A DNA stretch of 64,000 nt from Deinococcus gobiensis I-0 (GTDB taxonomy: Bacteria; Deinococcota; Deinococci; Deinococcales; Deinococcaceae): NCBI RefSeq assembly GCF_000252445.1, contig NC_017791.1, positions 186,001 through 250,000 of the forward strand, in the 5' to 3' direction. Under the pieces are notes generated by a model. The model did not search any database, had not been told where the DNA came from, and saw only the letters and a list, made by a program, of their open reading frames with translations. The position numbers and the translations under genes were made by a program. Shown piece by piece: positions 40,781-50,427 of this stretch (position 1 is the stretch's first letter; the number at the start of each line of letters is the position of its first letter).

Positions 40781-41689
40781 TTAGGGTTTCAGTGTTGCTA
40801 CTGACATATCATCAATGTTTAGGTAATTATTGCCACCCGCATAGTTTTTAAGATGCGCTTCGATATATTTTACGTTTTCCCAATTCAGAGTGTATTTTGT
40901 AGCATTACCATAATAGTAGGTATAGTTTCCTATCTCCCCTCCATTTTTATCGTATGCAACAATTTTAATATCACCCCTATCTTTAAAAATAGCATTTGCG
41001 GTCATTGAATAGATATTAAAAAGAGTACCATTGGAAGTCTCAATTCTGGCGAATTCATCTTCCATAGTATTAAGCAAGATCCCGATATGTCCCGGAGGAT
41101 TTCCTAGTCCTTTAGAAGCATATGTAATTGTTGAAGTAAACTTAAAGCCTTTGGTAACGTAAGAGTCTTCAAGCCGGTTGGCAGCGGTGGAGTTAGTATT
41201 GTTGGCAAATCCAGTGTAATCTTCCATCAAATTTAGATCGGTCTGCGTAATTAAGGCTGTGAAGCTCATCAACTTAACATCAGTACCACAGGTAAGTTTA
41301 ACTGTGTATGTTCCACTCCGATTGTAAGTGTGCTCCGCCTTGTCGGTCGCCACTACGCTGGGCGTCGTGATCGTACTCATGGCCGTACCGTCGCCCCAGT
41401 CGAGCGCGCAGCCGGTCGCCGCCGGGTACGTCGTCTTCATGTAGGCGCGCGCCGTCGTATCGCTGACCTTCAGCACGTTCAGGTACGACTTGGGCGTCAC
41501 CGCCTGGCCCGACAGAGTGCTGGTCAGGCCCAACGCGGCCAGATCACGCTGAACGCCCGCTTCGAAAGCCGCGATGTCCGTCACGCTGGTGGTTGCCGTG
41601 CTCGGGGTGCTGGCTACAGGTGTGACGCTCTGCGTGCCGCAGGCGGCGAGAAGGAGGGGGAGAAGCAAGAGGGGGGCAGTGATCTTCAT
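40781..41689 (-). CDS. Fimbria-linked lipoprotein with AT-rich C-terminal domain, right copy
   Basis: The 302-residue lipoprotein has the same signal and lipobox (LAA-Cys17), VQRDLAALGL segment and PKD-like module (CALDWGDGTAMSTI...HTYNRSGTYTVKLTCG) as the left copy. After about residue 140 it diverges into an AT-rich, Asn/Thr-rich beta domain that shares only short words with the left one (NWENV, YLNIDDMS). The DNA composition changes at the same point in both copies, which suggests exchange of the 3' half rather than slow drift. Confidence 0.75.
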   Translation of the reverse strand: MKITAPLLLLPLLLAACGTQSVTPVASTPSTATTSVTDIAAFEAGVQRDLAALGLTSTLSGQAVTPKSYLNVLKVSDTTARAYMKTTYPAATGCALDWGDGTAMSTITTPSVVATDKAEHTYNRSGTYTVKLTCGTDVKLMSFTALITQTDLNLMEDYTGFANNTNSTAANRLEDSYVTKGFKFTSTITYASKGLGNPPGHIGILLNTMEDEFARIETSNGTLFNIYSMTANAIFKDRGDIKIVAYDKNGGEIGNYTYYYGNATKYTLNWENVKYIEAHLKNYAGGNNYLNIDDMSVATLKP

Positions 41690-41725
41690 GTCAGGACTCC
41701 GGAAAGCGTGCAGGGCAGAGGGGGC

Positions 41726-42181
41726 TTACCAGCCGATGTAGTAGTCGACGACCGCCGTGTACGTCCCGTTCCCGGCGGCCCACTGGCCCGCCTTCGCGGT
41801 CGCCTTCACGCCGTAGGTGTAGTAGCTCCCCGACCCCGCCGGCCCCGTCACGGGCGTCGGATCGTCGTCCGTCGTCAGCACGACGTTCAGCACCTGGCTG
41901 CCATTCTTCAGGTCCAGGCTCCCGTCCGCCTTCCAGGTCGTGTCGTCCCAGTACGCGATAAAGGGCGCGGTGTCCTGGTTACAGCGCACCGCGACCAGGG
42001 CGCCGCCCCCGGTCGCGTTCAGGGTGGCGGCCTGATAGTCGAAGCTGATGTTCGTCGCACTGGTGAATTCACAGAGGTCGTTGACCGTCGCGTTGACGGT
42101 CACAGGCGTGGTGGCGGGGCTGGCGGCCAGGGCGCTGCCGAGCAGGCCGGCAGCGAGAGAAAGCAGCAGGGGACGGTGCAT
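41726..42181 (-). CDS. Second SCPU-domain pilin, right copy
   Basis: A 151-residue near-duplicate of the left gene at 34607-35062, with changes at only a few positions (for example TLNATGGGAL for TLSATGGAAL, and PVTGPAGSGSYY for PVMGAAGSGSHY). Same signal peptide and Cys pattern. Its start is fixed by identity with the left copy and AAGGAG upstream. Confidence 0.85.
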   Translation of the reverse strand: MHRPLLLSLAAGLLGSALAASPATTPVTVNATVNDLCEFTSATNISFDYQAATLNATGGGALVAVRCNQDTAPFIAYWDDTTWKADGSLDLKNGSQVLNVVLTTDDDPTPVTGPAGSGSYYTYGVKATAKAGQWAAGNGTYTAVVDYYIGW

Positions 42182-42255
42182 GGGACACTCCTTGATCAGG
42201 GCGAAAGGGCGAAGCCGGACAGGGGCCGGGACCGGCCCCTGCAACACTGCCGGGA

Positions 42256-42714
42256 TCAGAAGGTGACGTTGACGTCGAGGGTGGTGGTGTAGTCGGCGGC
42301 AGTGGGGGCGCCCCACTGGCCGCTGGCGGCGGTGGCCGCGAGGGTGTAGGTGTGCTTGTCGGCCCCGGCGTAGGTGCCGGTGCCGGCACCGGCAGCGTCG
42401 ACCTTGCTCAGGGTGTAGGTGGCGTTGAGGGTGCCGGTCTTGCTCGCGCTCTTGAGGATGAGGGCGCCGGTCGCGGCGGTGGTGGTGGTGATGGCGGTGC
42501 CCGAGTTGCAGTACAGGGTGGCGCCGCCGCTGACGGGGACGGTGGTGCCGGCGAGGGCGTCGTAGGTGAAGCTGGCGGCGCCGGTGGCACTGGTGTCGAA
42601 GGTGCAGGAGGACAGGACGGTGGCGTTGACGGTGATGGGGGTGGAGACGCTGCCGGCGGCGAAGGCGGTGGAGCACAGGGCGGCGAGGGCAACGGTCAAG
42701 GCAATCTTCTTCAT
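42256..42714 (-). CDS. Spore-coat-U-domain pilin, right copy
   Basis: The 152-residue first gene of the minus-strand operon: pilin, pilin, lipoprotein, pilin, chaperone, usher. It is identical to the left copy except two residues. This operon, unlike the left one, contains the chaperone and usher and is therefore self-sufficient. Confidence 0.85.
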   Translation of the reverse strand: MKKIALTVALAALCSTAFAAGSVSTPITVNATVLSSCTFDTSATGAASFTYDALAGTTVPVSGGATLYCNSGTAITTTTAATGALILKSASKTGTLNATYTLSKVDAAGAGTGTYAGADKHTYTLAATAASGQWGAPTAADYTTTLDVNVTF

Positions 42715-42726
42715 GACATCTCCTTA

Positions 42727-42757
42727 AGCAGGAAATTTCGGGAAAAATTTCCCTGCT
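42727..42757 (-). promoter_or_regulatory. 5' leader hairpin before right pilin gene
   Basis: AGCAGG-AAATTT pairs with AAATTTCCCTGCT around CGGGAA (one bulge). Same place relative to AAGGAG as the left hairpin, but its stem sequence differs. Confidence 0.55.
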
Positions 42758-42790
42758 CCCTACTTCTATGGATCACCCTATTCCGGCCTC

Positions 42791-42807
42791 CGTTAATTGA
42801 GCGTTAA
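42791..42807 (-). promoter_or_regulatory. Direct-repeat box upstream of right pilin operon
   Basis: On the minus strand TTAACGCTCAATTAACG: two TTAACG words 11 bp apart, 76 nt before the ATG. The remaining sequence to 43029 shows an ACGACG/CGTCGT hairpin near 42880 and no gene. Confidence 0.5.
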
Positions 42808-43029
42808 CTGCAAAGCAGGCGAGAAGTGACCTTTTTCGTCGTCCTGGTGCGGCAAAACAGTAATGCCCTCACGACGAAACGTCGTGATTCAACCACTAGG
42901 GTGAGGATATGATGTGTCAAGATTGAGCTTATCTAAGAGATTCTGACAAAATTCAACCGAGGGGGATGATGAACTCGGCGAGGTTCCTTTGAAACAAGGT
43001 CGTAGTCGCTACTTCTGATCTATGCTTTG

Positions 43030-44148
43030 AAGACCGATTGCGCAGTTGTAAGGTAAGGCAATGGGGAGCGGCCCAGCCGCTCCCCATCCGCGTTCTGGTG
43101 GGTCAGGCGAACTGTGGAGTTCGATTCACCGTGCGCAGATTCACTAGGCCAGCCGCACAGCCCCAGAACTGTCCATGGTATCGGGGATCATTGCGGTAAA
43201 ACTCCCGACAGACACGGAATTTTTTGATCTTGCACACGACGTTCTCCACCGTGATCCGTACTTTGGAGATCTGATGGTTCAGTTCGGGGTCGTCCGGACT
43301 GAGCCGGCCACCCTTGGGGCGCATCCGGGGGACGATCACTTCGTGCTGGGGACAGAGTTGATCCAGGCCTGTATACCCTCGGTCGCCCCAGAGCCGGGTT
43401 CCCCAGGGAAGGTGGAGCAGGAGCCTCGACTGTTGTGAGCACCTTCATATCGTGGGTGCGCCCGCCCGCGGGCGCACTGAGATGGACGACAAGCCCCTCC
43501 GGAGTGACGGCGACCTGGGTTTTCAGCGTGTGCGTGCCCTTCTTGACGCTGAAGAACTTCTTCTGGTCCTTGGGGCGGCCCACGGCCTTCTTGCTAGGCC
43601 GACTGCCTTTGTTCTTCTTGGGCTGCCCTCGGGGTTGTTCGGTACCGTCGATGATGAGGTCAGCGATCTCCGGGAAGGTGTCCAGCACGTCTTCAAGGGT
43701 GCGCAGGCGACGACGCGGTCCCGCGTCGTCAGGGATGACCTTGCGGCTATCCAGGGTCCGGGCCCGGAGCGGAGCAGGCAGTGCCTGCTCCAAGAGAGGG
43801 AGCAGCGCATGAATGTTGCGGCAGACGTTGGCGGCGTCCATCTCGAACAGCACACCCAGGAGATGCATTGGGAGGTCATGACGCAGGTACAGCAACGTCA
43901 AGAAGAGGCGGTGGGGAACATCGAGTTTGAACGGACGACCCGCCCCGATCTGACGTTGACGCCCGACCCGCAGGAGGGAGAGACGATGAGCTCTAACCCA
44001 GAGGGGCGCGAGACGCTGCGCCAAGTGGGTGAACTCCGTGGGATTCAGGCCGCAGAGCGACTCGAAGGACCAAGAACGCTGCATGAGGCGCTGGACCTGA
44101 AACATGCCGTCACTCTGCCCCAGTCACCTCAACTGCGCAACGGGTCTT
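43030..44148 (-). mobile_element. IS5-type element, right copy (inactive)
   Basis: Ends AAGACCGATTGCGCAGTT (43030) and AACTGCGCAACGGGTCTT (ending 44148) match the left copy. It is inverted relative to that copy, so the two flank the fimbrial island like a composite transposon. A GGGGAGCGGC / GCCGCTCCCC hairpin (43063-43085) follows the transposase gene. Confidence 0.75.
43103..44105 (-). pseudogene. Frameshifted DDE transposase, right copy
   Basis: The gene is nearly complete: it opens [14 protein letters not shown], keeps GRPFKLD (nonsense in the left copy), the [17 protein letters not shown] block and DGTEQP. A single shift near 43430, after HDMKVL, moves the last part into another frame ([11 protein letters not shown], then KVRITVENV). 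The lesions differ from those of the left copy, so the two were inactivated independently. Confidence 0.85.
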
Positions 44149-44248
44149 GGAGCGTATCAGGCTTCCAACTGGAGAGAGCTTGCCCCTGACGAACCGAAGC
44201 TAACGCCCCGCCAGGCTCTGAATTACTTCTTACCACTCAGGTGGCAGG

Positions 44249-44467
44249 ATGACTGAATGGACGAGCTACGCTGCTGGAATGGAACTGCTTGACACCGTAC
44301 GTCTGAATCAGGACCTCCCAAATAAGGGACTTCGGGCGGGTGCTGTAGGCGTCATTGTCGAGGTCTACACGTCTCCTGACTATGCGTACGAAGTCGAATT
44401 TGTCAACGACGATGGCAGTACGAACGTAATGCTGCCACTGAGGCAGGAGCAGCTTGACCCTATGTGA
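44249..44467 (+). CDS. DUF4926 family small protein
   Basis: The 72-residue protein matches DUF4926: MELLDTVRLNQDLPNKGLRAGAVGVIVEVY, then YEVEFVNDDGSTNVMLPL. These are compact SH3-like beta barrels. Many members sit beside toxin or immunity-like genes; the function is unknown. AGGTGG precedes ATG 44249, although the domain itself starts at Met 44279. It was carried next to the right IS copy. Confidence 0.7.
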   Translation: MTEWTSYAAGMELLDTVRLNQDLPNKGLRAGAVGVIVEVYTSPDYAYEVEFVNDDGSTNVMLPLRQEQLDPM

Positions 44468-44602
44468 TGCGCTGAATCTATAAAATCGTTTACTGCCATT
44501 CCCCGTACTTACGGTTGAGGTCGTTCAAATCTTTCGCGGCGCGAATTTTTCAGAGGAGTTAGTTGACGAGATGATATCCAGATTATCTTCTATAATTGGT
44601 AT

Positions 44603-44989
44603 ATGTTTGATTCCAACCATGCTATACAAGTATTGATCGAAAACTACCCAGATTTTGAAGAGCTTACTGATCATTTCTATGACCAAGAAGAAGTACTACT
44701 TTGTGTGGAAATGTATCACTTTGCTGAGTATATATGGAGTTTGTCCGAATCTGATATAAACTTTGAATTTAATAAACTCCATAGTGTATTAGATGGCCTA
44801 ATTCTAAGTGGAGACAGTAAGGTAAAAATGCCATCACACTCTGTTTTTGTCGAGCATTTAGATACACTGGATAACCAGGCGAAAAATCCAGATCTCACGA
44901 AAAAGTGGATTATAGAGATGCCAGATATTCTCTGCAAATACCATTCTTCTTGGGGAAGAAAGTCAACCGAAGTGGGACGAAATATCTAA
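44603..44989 (+). CDS. AT-rich hypothetical protein, immunity-like
   Basis: A 128-residue acidic protein with base composition far more AT-rich than anything nearby, a sign of transfer from another host. It is helical (HAIQVLIENYPDFEELTDHFYDQEEVLLCVEMYHFAEYIWSL) and ends KKWIIEMPDILCKYHSSWGRKS. Size, acidity and a small-protein neighbour fit an immunity protein of a contact toxin, but no toxin gene is present. I cannot name the family. Confidence 0.5.
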   Translation: MFDSNHAIQVLIENYPDFEELTDHFYDQEEVLLCVEMYHFAEYIWSLSESDINFEFNKLHSVLDGLILSGDSKVKMPSHSVFVEHLDTLDNQAKNPDLTKKWIIEMPDILCKYHSSWGRKSTEVGRNI

Positions 44990-45134
44990 TTTTCTTCGCT
45001 GCTCTTCGATGACTCAAGTCAGGGCTCGGAAGAAGGGGCCTACACGATTCGGATTGCTCCCTGGGATGCCTGGGTGCATTACGCGCCCGCCCTGGATGAC
45101 CTCCTAGCACTACTTAAACACGGATTTTGGCCTT

Positions 45135-45410
45135 GTGGACGTTGTCTGTGCGTATCTGGCAGGCTGGAGTATGCCCGTCGCTCAGGACAACACTCTGCCC
45201 CTTCGGCGCTTCCTACGTCCCTTCCAGCGCGTCCTGGGCCATGCTCGGCGGCGCAAGTGGTGTCCGCTGTATCTGCGGGGCTTGATGGCCCCCCTCGAAC
45301 GCAAGAGTCTGCAACCGTTGGCGGAATACGTGGCGCCCGGCCAGTATGCGCAACTCCATCATTTCGTGACGGTCAGTCCTTGGCAAGATGAACCGTTAGG
45401 AGCCGTGTTA
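45135..45410 (+). pseudogene. N-terminal fragment of an IS701-like transposase
   Basis: About 90 residues: LRRFLRPFQRVLGHARRRKWCPLYLRGLMAPLERKSLQPLAEYVAPGQYAQLHHFV is the typical start of IS701/DDE_5 transposases. The frame ends inside the next IS, whose left end lies at about 45411, so that insertion (or an earlier deletion) removed the rest. Confidence 0.7.
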
Positions 45411-46346
45411 AAGAGCGTTTTGAAAGGGTAGGGCTGAGCCATCAGGCGGCAGCCAGCCGACGGACCATCAAGCGGATCATGACTTCGTAGACGAGGTTCT
45501 CGGAGGTTTCTGGCAAGGCTTCGAAATCCCGGCTCATCCGCCTTGACTTGCCCAGCCAAGCGAAGGTCCGCTCCACCACCCAACGTCGCTTCAGGACCAC
45601 AAAGCCCTCCGGGATCTCACTGGGCGGGAGGGGGCGATCCTTCCGCGCCCAGGTCCAGCCGTTGCCTGCCCAGGGATGCTTGACGACCTCCAGCGTCCAG
45701 CCCACTACCTGCTTGACTGCTGGAATCAGTTTTCCAGAATACCCGGCGTCGGCCCAGACGTGCTGCATGCGAGGAAACACGTTGCGCACCTTCTCAAACA
45801 GGTGGACCGCGCCCGCGCGGTCCTGGATATCCGCTTCGTGTACCACCACTCCCATCACCAAACCAAGCGTGTCGACCAACAGATGCCGCTTACGCCCGCT
45901 AATTTTCTTCCCTCCGTCGTAGCCGCGTGGACCACCGGCCTCGGTGGTCCGTACCGATTGACTGTCAATAATCGCGGCACTAGGCGTCGGATCGCGGCCC
46001 GCTTGGGTCCGAACCTGCTCGCGCAGGAGGGTATGCAACCGCTCCCAGAAGCCGCTGATGCGCCAGTTACGGTGATACCCGTATACGGTCTGCCAAGGTG
46101 GGAGGTCGTGCGGCATCAACCGCCAGGCGTTGCCGCCACGCAGGATGTAGAAAATACCGTCAAGGATGTCTCGTAAGGACCAGATGCGAGGTCGTCCCGG
46201 GTGCTCCGGACGTGGGAGAAAAGGCTCCAGGACAGTCCATTCCTCATCGGTCAGGTCGCTGCTATAGGCTCGGCGCGTCATTCATCAGCCTACGTCTGTA
46301 CCAGGGCGTGCAAAATCATCTTCATGACCTTTCGAAACGCACTCTA
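45411..46346 (-). mobile_element. Intact-looking IS5-family element
   Basis: Near-perfect terminal repeats GCGTTTTGAAAGG (left) and, read inward from the right, GCGTTTCGAAAGG. TAA on both sides is a likely 3-bp target duplication. It carries one full transposase gene and is the freshest IS in the window. Confidence 0.75.
45442..46281 (-). CDS. IS5-family transposase
   Basis: This 279-residue DDE transposase opens with the family's MTRRAYSSDLTDEEW...LPRPEHPGRPR and NAWRLMPHDLPPWQTVYGYHRNW. The catalytic residues lie in AAIIDSQSV (Asp), HVWADAGYSG (Asp) and WVVERTFAWL (Glu). The GYDGGKKISGRKRHLLVDT block between them is typical. Full length, no visible defect. Confidence 0.9.
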   Translation of the reverse strand: MTRRAYSSDLTDEEWTVLEPFLPRPEHPGRPRIWSLRDILDGIFYILRGGNAWRLMPHDLPPWQTVYGYHRNWRISGFWERLHTLLREQVRTQAGRDPTPSAAIIDSQSVRTTEAGGPRGYDGGKKISGRKRHLLVDTLGLVMGVVVHEADIQDRAGAVHLFEKVRNVFPRMQHVWADAGYSGKLIPAVKQVVGWTLEVVKHPWAGNGWTWARKDRPLPPSEIPEGFVVLKRRWVVERTFAWLGKSRRMSRDFEALPETSENLVYEVMIRLMVRRLAAA

Positions 46347-46421
46347 ACAGCAGGTCGAGGAAGACCTCGAAGGATTCCCGATGTTGCTTGCGGGAAAAGC
46401 AGGGCAGGATGTCAGAATAGA

Positions 46422-46488
46422 GCCGTCTGGAACGCGATTCTTTTGGGTTCATACTCCACTATGGGGCCAAAAGTGCGTTCCAGACGGC
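46422..46488. repeat. Long inverted repeat with 14-bp arms
   Basis: GCCGTCTGGAACGC (46422) and GCGTTCCAGACGGC (46475) are perfect complements, 39 nt apart. GGGAAAAGC and GCTTTTCCC lie just outside them. It sits in a 330-nt gap without genes between two transposase genes. It may be a small non-autonomous element or an IS end. Confidence 0.5.
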
Positions 46489-46680
46489 TTTTCCCAAAAC
46501 TGCAAGATGTCAGCCAAGGGTGAATGCTGTCCCACAATATTTTGCCGTGCCAGTGGAGACATAAAAGTCGACAGGCGACAGATGGTGCGCATGCCATTCG
46601 AGATTCTGAGCCAGGATGTCGACGGTAAATGTTGCGTCCTCAGAGACCAATTGAATCATTCCCTGTCAGCATATGGACTT

Positions 46681-46975
46681 TTAGGTGAGCTGGCGCAGCA
46701 GCAGGAGAATGCAAGCAAGTTGAACGAAGCTCAGGAAGTTCTCGGCCTTCGCTTCGTCTCGGGTTCTGATCCGTCGGCAACTCTGGAGCCAAGCGATCGT
46801 CCGTTCTACCTTCCACCGTCGACGATAGCGACGCAGAGGACGCCCATCCTGGGCCTTCTTTCGGTTTTTGCGATTGGCGGCGATCATCTTAATGCCCAGC
46901 ACCTCGAGCTCAGCGTCGAGCCCATCGCTGTCATAGGCCTTATCCCCGATCAACCGCTCTCCGTACCTGACACTT
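46681..46975 (-). pseudogene. C-terminal fragment of an IS5-type transposase
   Basis: [23 protein letters not shown] (catalytic Asp), [22 protein letters not shown] (catalytic Glu) and a final [17 protein letters not shown] mark the last third of an IS5/IS427-type transposase. Its 5' part is cut off where the IS4-type element begins at 46976. Confidence 0.8.
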
Positions 46976-48127
46976 CGCCAAAAGTCGCGTCCTGAACGCA
47001 GTTTGGTATAACAAGGGGCAGGATCTGCGTCTGTGACGAGCTCCGATCCTGCCCGCCTGCATGCTGACACACTGGCCGACCACCTGAAAACCTACCTCCC
47101 TCATCGCCGCGTTGACGCCCTGAAGCGGCTGGCAGACGTGCTCCTGACGGTGCTCCAGGCCGAATCCACGCTCCACCGCAAGATCGCACTCCATCTCCCC
47201 AGAGCGGCAACCCTGGAATCCAAGACCCGGACGGTCGCCTGGGTCTTCCACGACGCTCAACTCACGCCGCAGGACGTCTGTGACGTCCTGCTTCCCTTGC
47301 TCCCCGACGGCAGGCTCACCCTGATCATGGAGCGCACCACGTGGCACTACGGTCAGACCCCGCTGAACATCCTCGTGCTGGGCGCACGCCTCGGGGGTGC
47401 AGTGATCCCACTCGTCTGGTCGATGCTGCCCCATCAAGGCAACCGCTGTACCGCCGCGCGAATCCTGCTGGTTGCGCGATTGCTCAAGGTCCTGCCCGCT
47501 CGACGGTGGGCCGTCGTGATCGCCGATCGGGAGTTCGTGGGGCGCGCGTGGTGCGCCTTCCTGCGCTGGAAACGCATTCGGCAATGTATCCGCCTCCGGG
47601 ACAACACGAGGACCCAGGACGAACTGGTGCGAGACCTGTTCATGACGCTTCAACCAGGAGAGGTGCGCACGCTGTTCGAGCGGACAGGGGTGTATGGGGG
47701 CTGGATGCATGTGGTGATCACCCTGTCCCCCACAGGGGACAGGGTGATCGTTGTGTCGGATTTGCCCGTGCTGGACGTGCTGAACACCTATCGGCTTAGG
47801 TGGGCGATTGAATCTGCGTTTTCTTCGCTCAAATCTCGTGGCCTGAATCTGGAGGCGACGCACATGACGGCCCCAGCGCGAATCTCTCGGCTCTTTGGGC
47901 GGCTGTGTCTCGCACTGGCCTGGATGACCCGGGTGGGGGCGCAGCGGACAGCGACCCATGCCCCTCGGCGGGATAAACGCGGGCAAGCAGTCGTCAGTGT
48001 GACGCGGATCGGATGGCAGATTCTCACTCAGGCGGCGCGGTGGGGCGGCGATGACTTCTGGGACTGCCTGCGGCTTCTCGGGATGCCATTTCCAACCGCC
48101 AGCACATCCGTTTCCCGAAGTGTCAGG
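46976..48127 (+). mobile_element. IS4-type element
   Basis: Inverted ends CCTGACACTTCG (46976-46987) and CGAAGTGTCAGG (48116-48127), with one transposase between. It interrupts the older IS5-type gene at its left. No target duplication recognised. Confidence 0.7.
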
Positions 48128-48133
48128 TGCTGA
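47033..48133 (+). CDS. IS4-family transposase
   Basis: This 366-residue DDE transposase starts at GTG 47033. It has [13 protein letters not shown] (first Asp region as Glu-Arg), [13 protein letters not shown] (second Asp), and the [22 protein letters not shown] block with the Y-x2-R-W-x-IE signature around the catalytic Glu. The stop lies a few bases beyond the inverted end. It appears intact; the expected first Asp in the MERTTW region is Glu, which may lower activity or reflect my alignment. Confidence 0.75.
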   Translation: MTSSDPARLHADTLADHLKTYLPHRRVDALKRLADVLLTVLQAESTLHRKIALHLPRAATLESKTRTVAWVFHDAQLTPQDVCDVLLPLLPDGRLTLIMERTTWHYGQTPLNILVLGARLGGAVIPLVWSMLPHQGNRCTAARILLVARLLKVLPARRWAVVIADREFVGRAWCAFLRWKRIRQCIRLRDNTRTQDELVRDLFMTLQPGEVRTLFERTGVYGGWMHVVITLSPTGDRVIVVSDLPVLDVLNTYRLRWAIESAFSSLKSRGLNLEATHMTAPARISRLFGRLCLALAWMTRVGAQRTATHAPRRDKRGQAVVSVTRIGWQILTQAARWGGDDFWDCLRLLGMPFPTASTSVSRSVRC

Positions 48134-48151
48134 GCAGCGAATGTCACCTGT

Positions 48152-49200
<1,049 letters not shown>

Positions 49201-49259
49201 GGGATACAGACCTCGGGAAAGACTCCGTCATGGAGAGCAGTGTGGCCTGCGGGGCAGGC

Positions 49260-50051
49260 TCAGCGCTGCTTCTGGACGGTGGACGAGGGCGTAGGGCTCA
49301 GCACTTTAGGTACATTGGTGGCCAACACATAGATCCCTACCACGACCAGAAAGCCCGCCAAGCTGCGTCTCAAACTCTTGTTGGACACATTCCTGCCGAG
49401 CCGGCTTCCCAGGAAGCTGCCCAGGATACCGATGAGGGTGAAGATCAGCATGAGGTTCCAGTGCAGGCCTGAGCCCTCAAGGGTGCTCAAATGTTTGAAG
49501 AAGCCGGCTGCACTGTTCAGGGTAATAATCGTCAGGCTGGTCCCTACCGCGGGACTCATCGGGAGCCCTCCCAACAGGACCAGCGCGGGAATGATGAGGA
49601 AGCCCCCGCCTACGCCCACCAGGCCGGTCAGGATACCGACACCCAGGCCATCCAGGCTGGTCTGGAATCGCGAGCGGGACACCGCATGGGGTTCCGTCTT
49701 CTGGGCTGGCCGGAGCATCATCCCCGCAGCGAGAAGCATCACCATGGCGAACAGCAACAGTTGCACCGCTCCTGACAGATGGACGCTCAGAGCGGATCCC
49801 AGGGTGGTTCCGACGATGCCGGGCAAGCCGAACCACAACACGGAACGCCAGTCGACGCGCCGCTTGAGGGCGTACGGGATTGCCCCGATCAGGCTGATTC
49901 CGCCCACGATGGCCAGCGACTCGGCAATCGCCAGTTTCTCCGGCTCGCCGACGAGGTAAACCAGCACCGGTACGGTCAGGATCGAACCGCCCGACCCCAG
50001 AAGCCCCAGCGAGAGGCCGATCAGGGCGGCGCCGATCCACGCGAAGATCAT
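49260..50051 (-). CDS. TauE/SafE-family sulfite or organosulfonate exporter
   Basis: This 263-residue protein has eight predicted helices in two halves, each starting with a Gly-rich G-x-G-G pattern: [22 protein letters not shown] and [23 protein letters not shown]. In the persulfide operon it would export the sulfite made by the dioxygenase. It overlaps the rhodanese gene upstream by ATGA. Confidence 0.85.
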   Translation of the reverse strand: MIFAWIGAALIGLSLGLLGSGGSILTVPVLVYLVGEPEKLAIAESLAIVGGISLIGAIPYALKRRVDWRSVLWFGLPGIVGTTLGSALSVHLSGAVQLLLFAMVMLLAAGMMLRPAQKTEPHAVSRSRFQTSLDGLGVGILTGLVGVGGGFLIIPALVLLGGLPMSPAVGTSLTIITLNSAAGFFKHLSTLEGSGLHWNLMLIFTLIGILGSFLGSRLGRNVSNKSLRRSLAGFLVVVGIYVLATNVPKVLSPTPSSTVQKQR

Positions 50052-50365
50052 GGCTGCTCGCCCCTCGTCACCTCACGGCCTTCACGCATCCAGCCCGCCG
50101 TGCCACCCGCAAGGTTCAGCAGTCCGGGTTTGCCCAGACCTGCCAGATAGGTGGCTGCCTGTGAGGACCGGCTGCCCCCTGCGCAGATCAGGACGGTATT
50201 TGGTCCAATATCGTCCTCCCGGCCAACGAGTGTACTCAGGGGGAGGTTCACCGCGCTCGGGATGTGTCCAGCAACGTACTCTGCTCGCTCGCGTACGTCG
50301 ACCAGCCGGGCGCCCCCACGCTTCTTCTCTTCGAGTTCGGTCGTCAAGATGTCCTGATAGGTCAT
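50048..50365 (-). CDS. Single-domain rhodanese
   Basis: A 105-residue sulfurtransferase from ATG 50365 (GGAG at a good distance; the frame extends to 50401). It has [23 protein letters not shown] and the active-site loop ICAGGSRSS with the catalytic Cys. It would move sulfane sulfur between glutathione-type persulfides and the dioxygenase. Confidence 0.85.
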   Translation of the reverse strand: MTYQDILTTELEEKKRGGARLVDVRERAEYVAGHIPSAVNLPLSTLVGREDDIGPNTVLICAGGSRSSQAATYLAGLGKPGLLNLAGGTAGWMREGREVTRGEQP

Positions 50366-50427
50366 CAGCAGCTCCTTTCGGCAGAAGTGGAGGCGGCCCA
50401 ACGGACGCCGCCTCCACGGAGTGGGAA

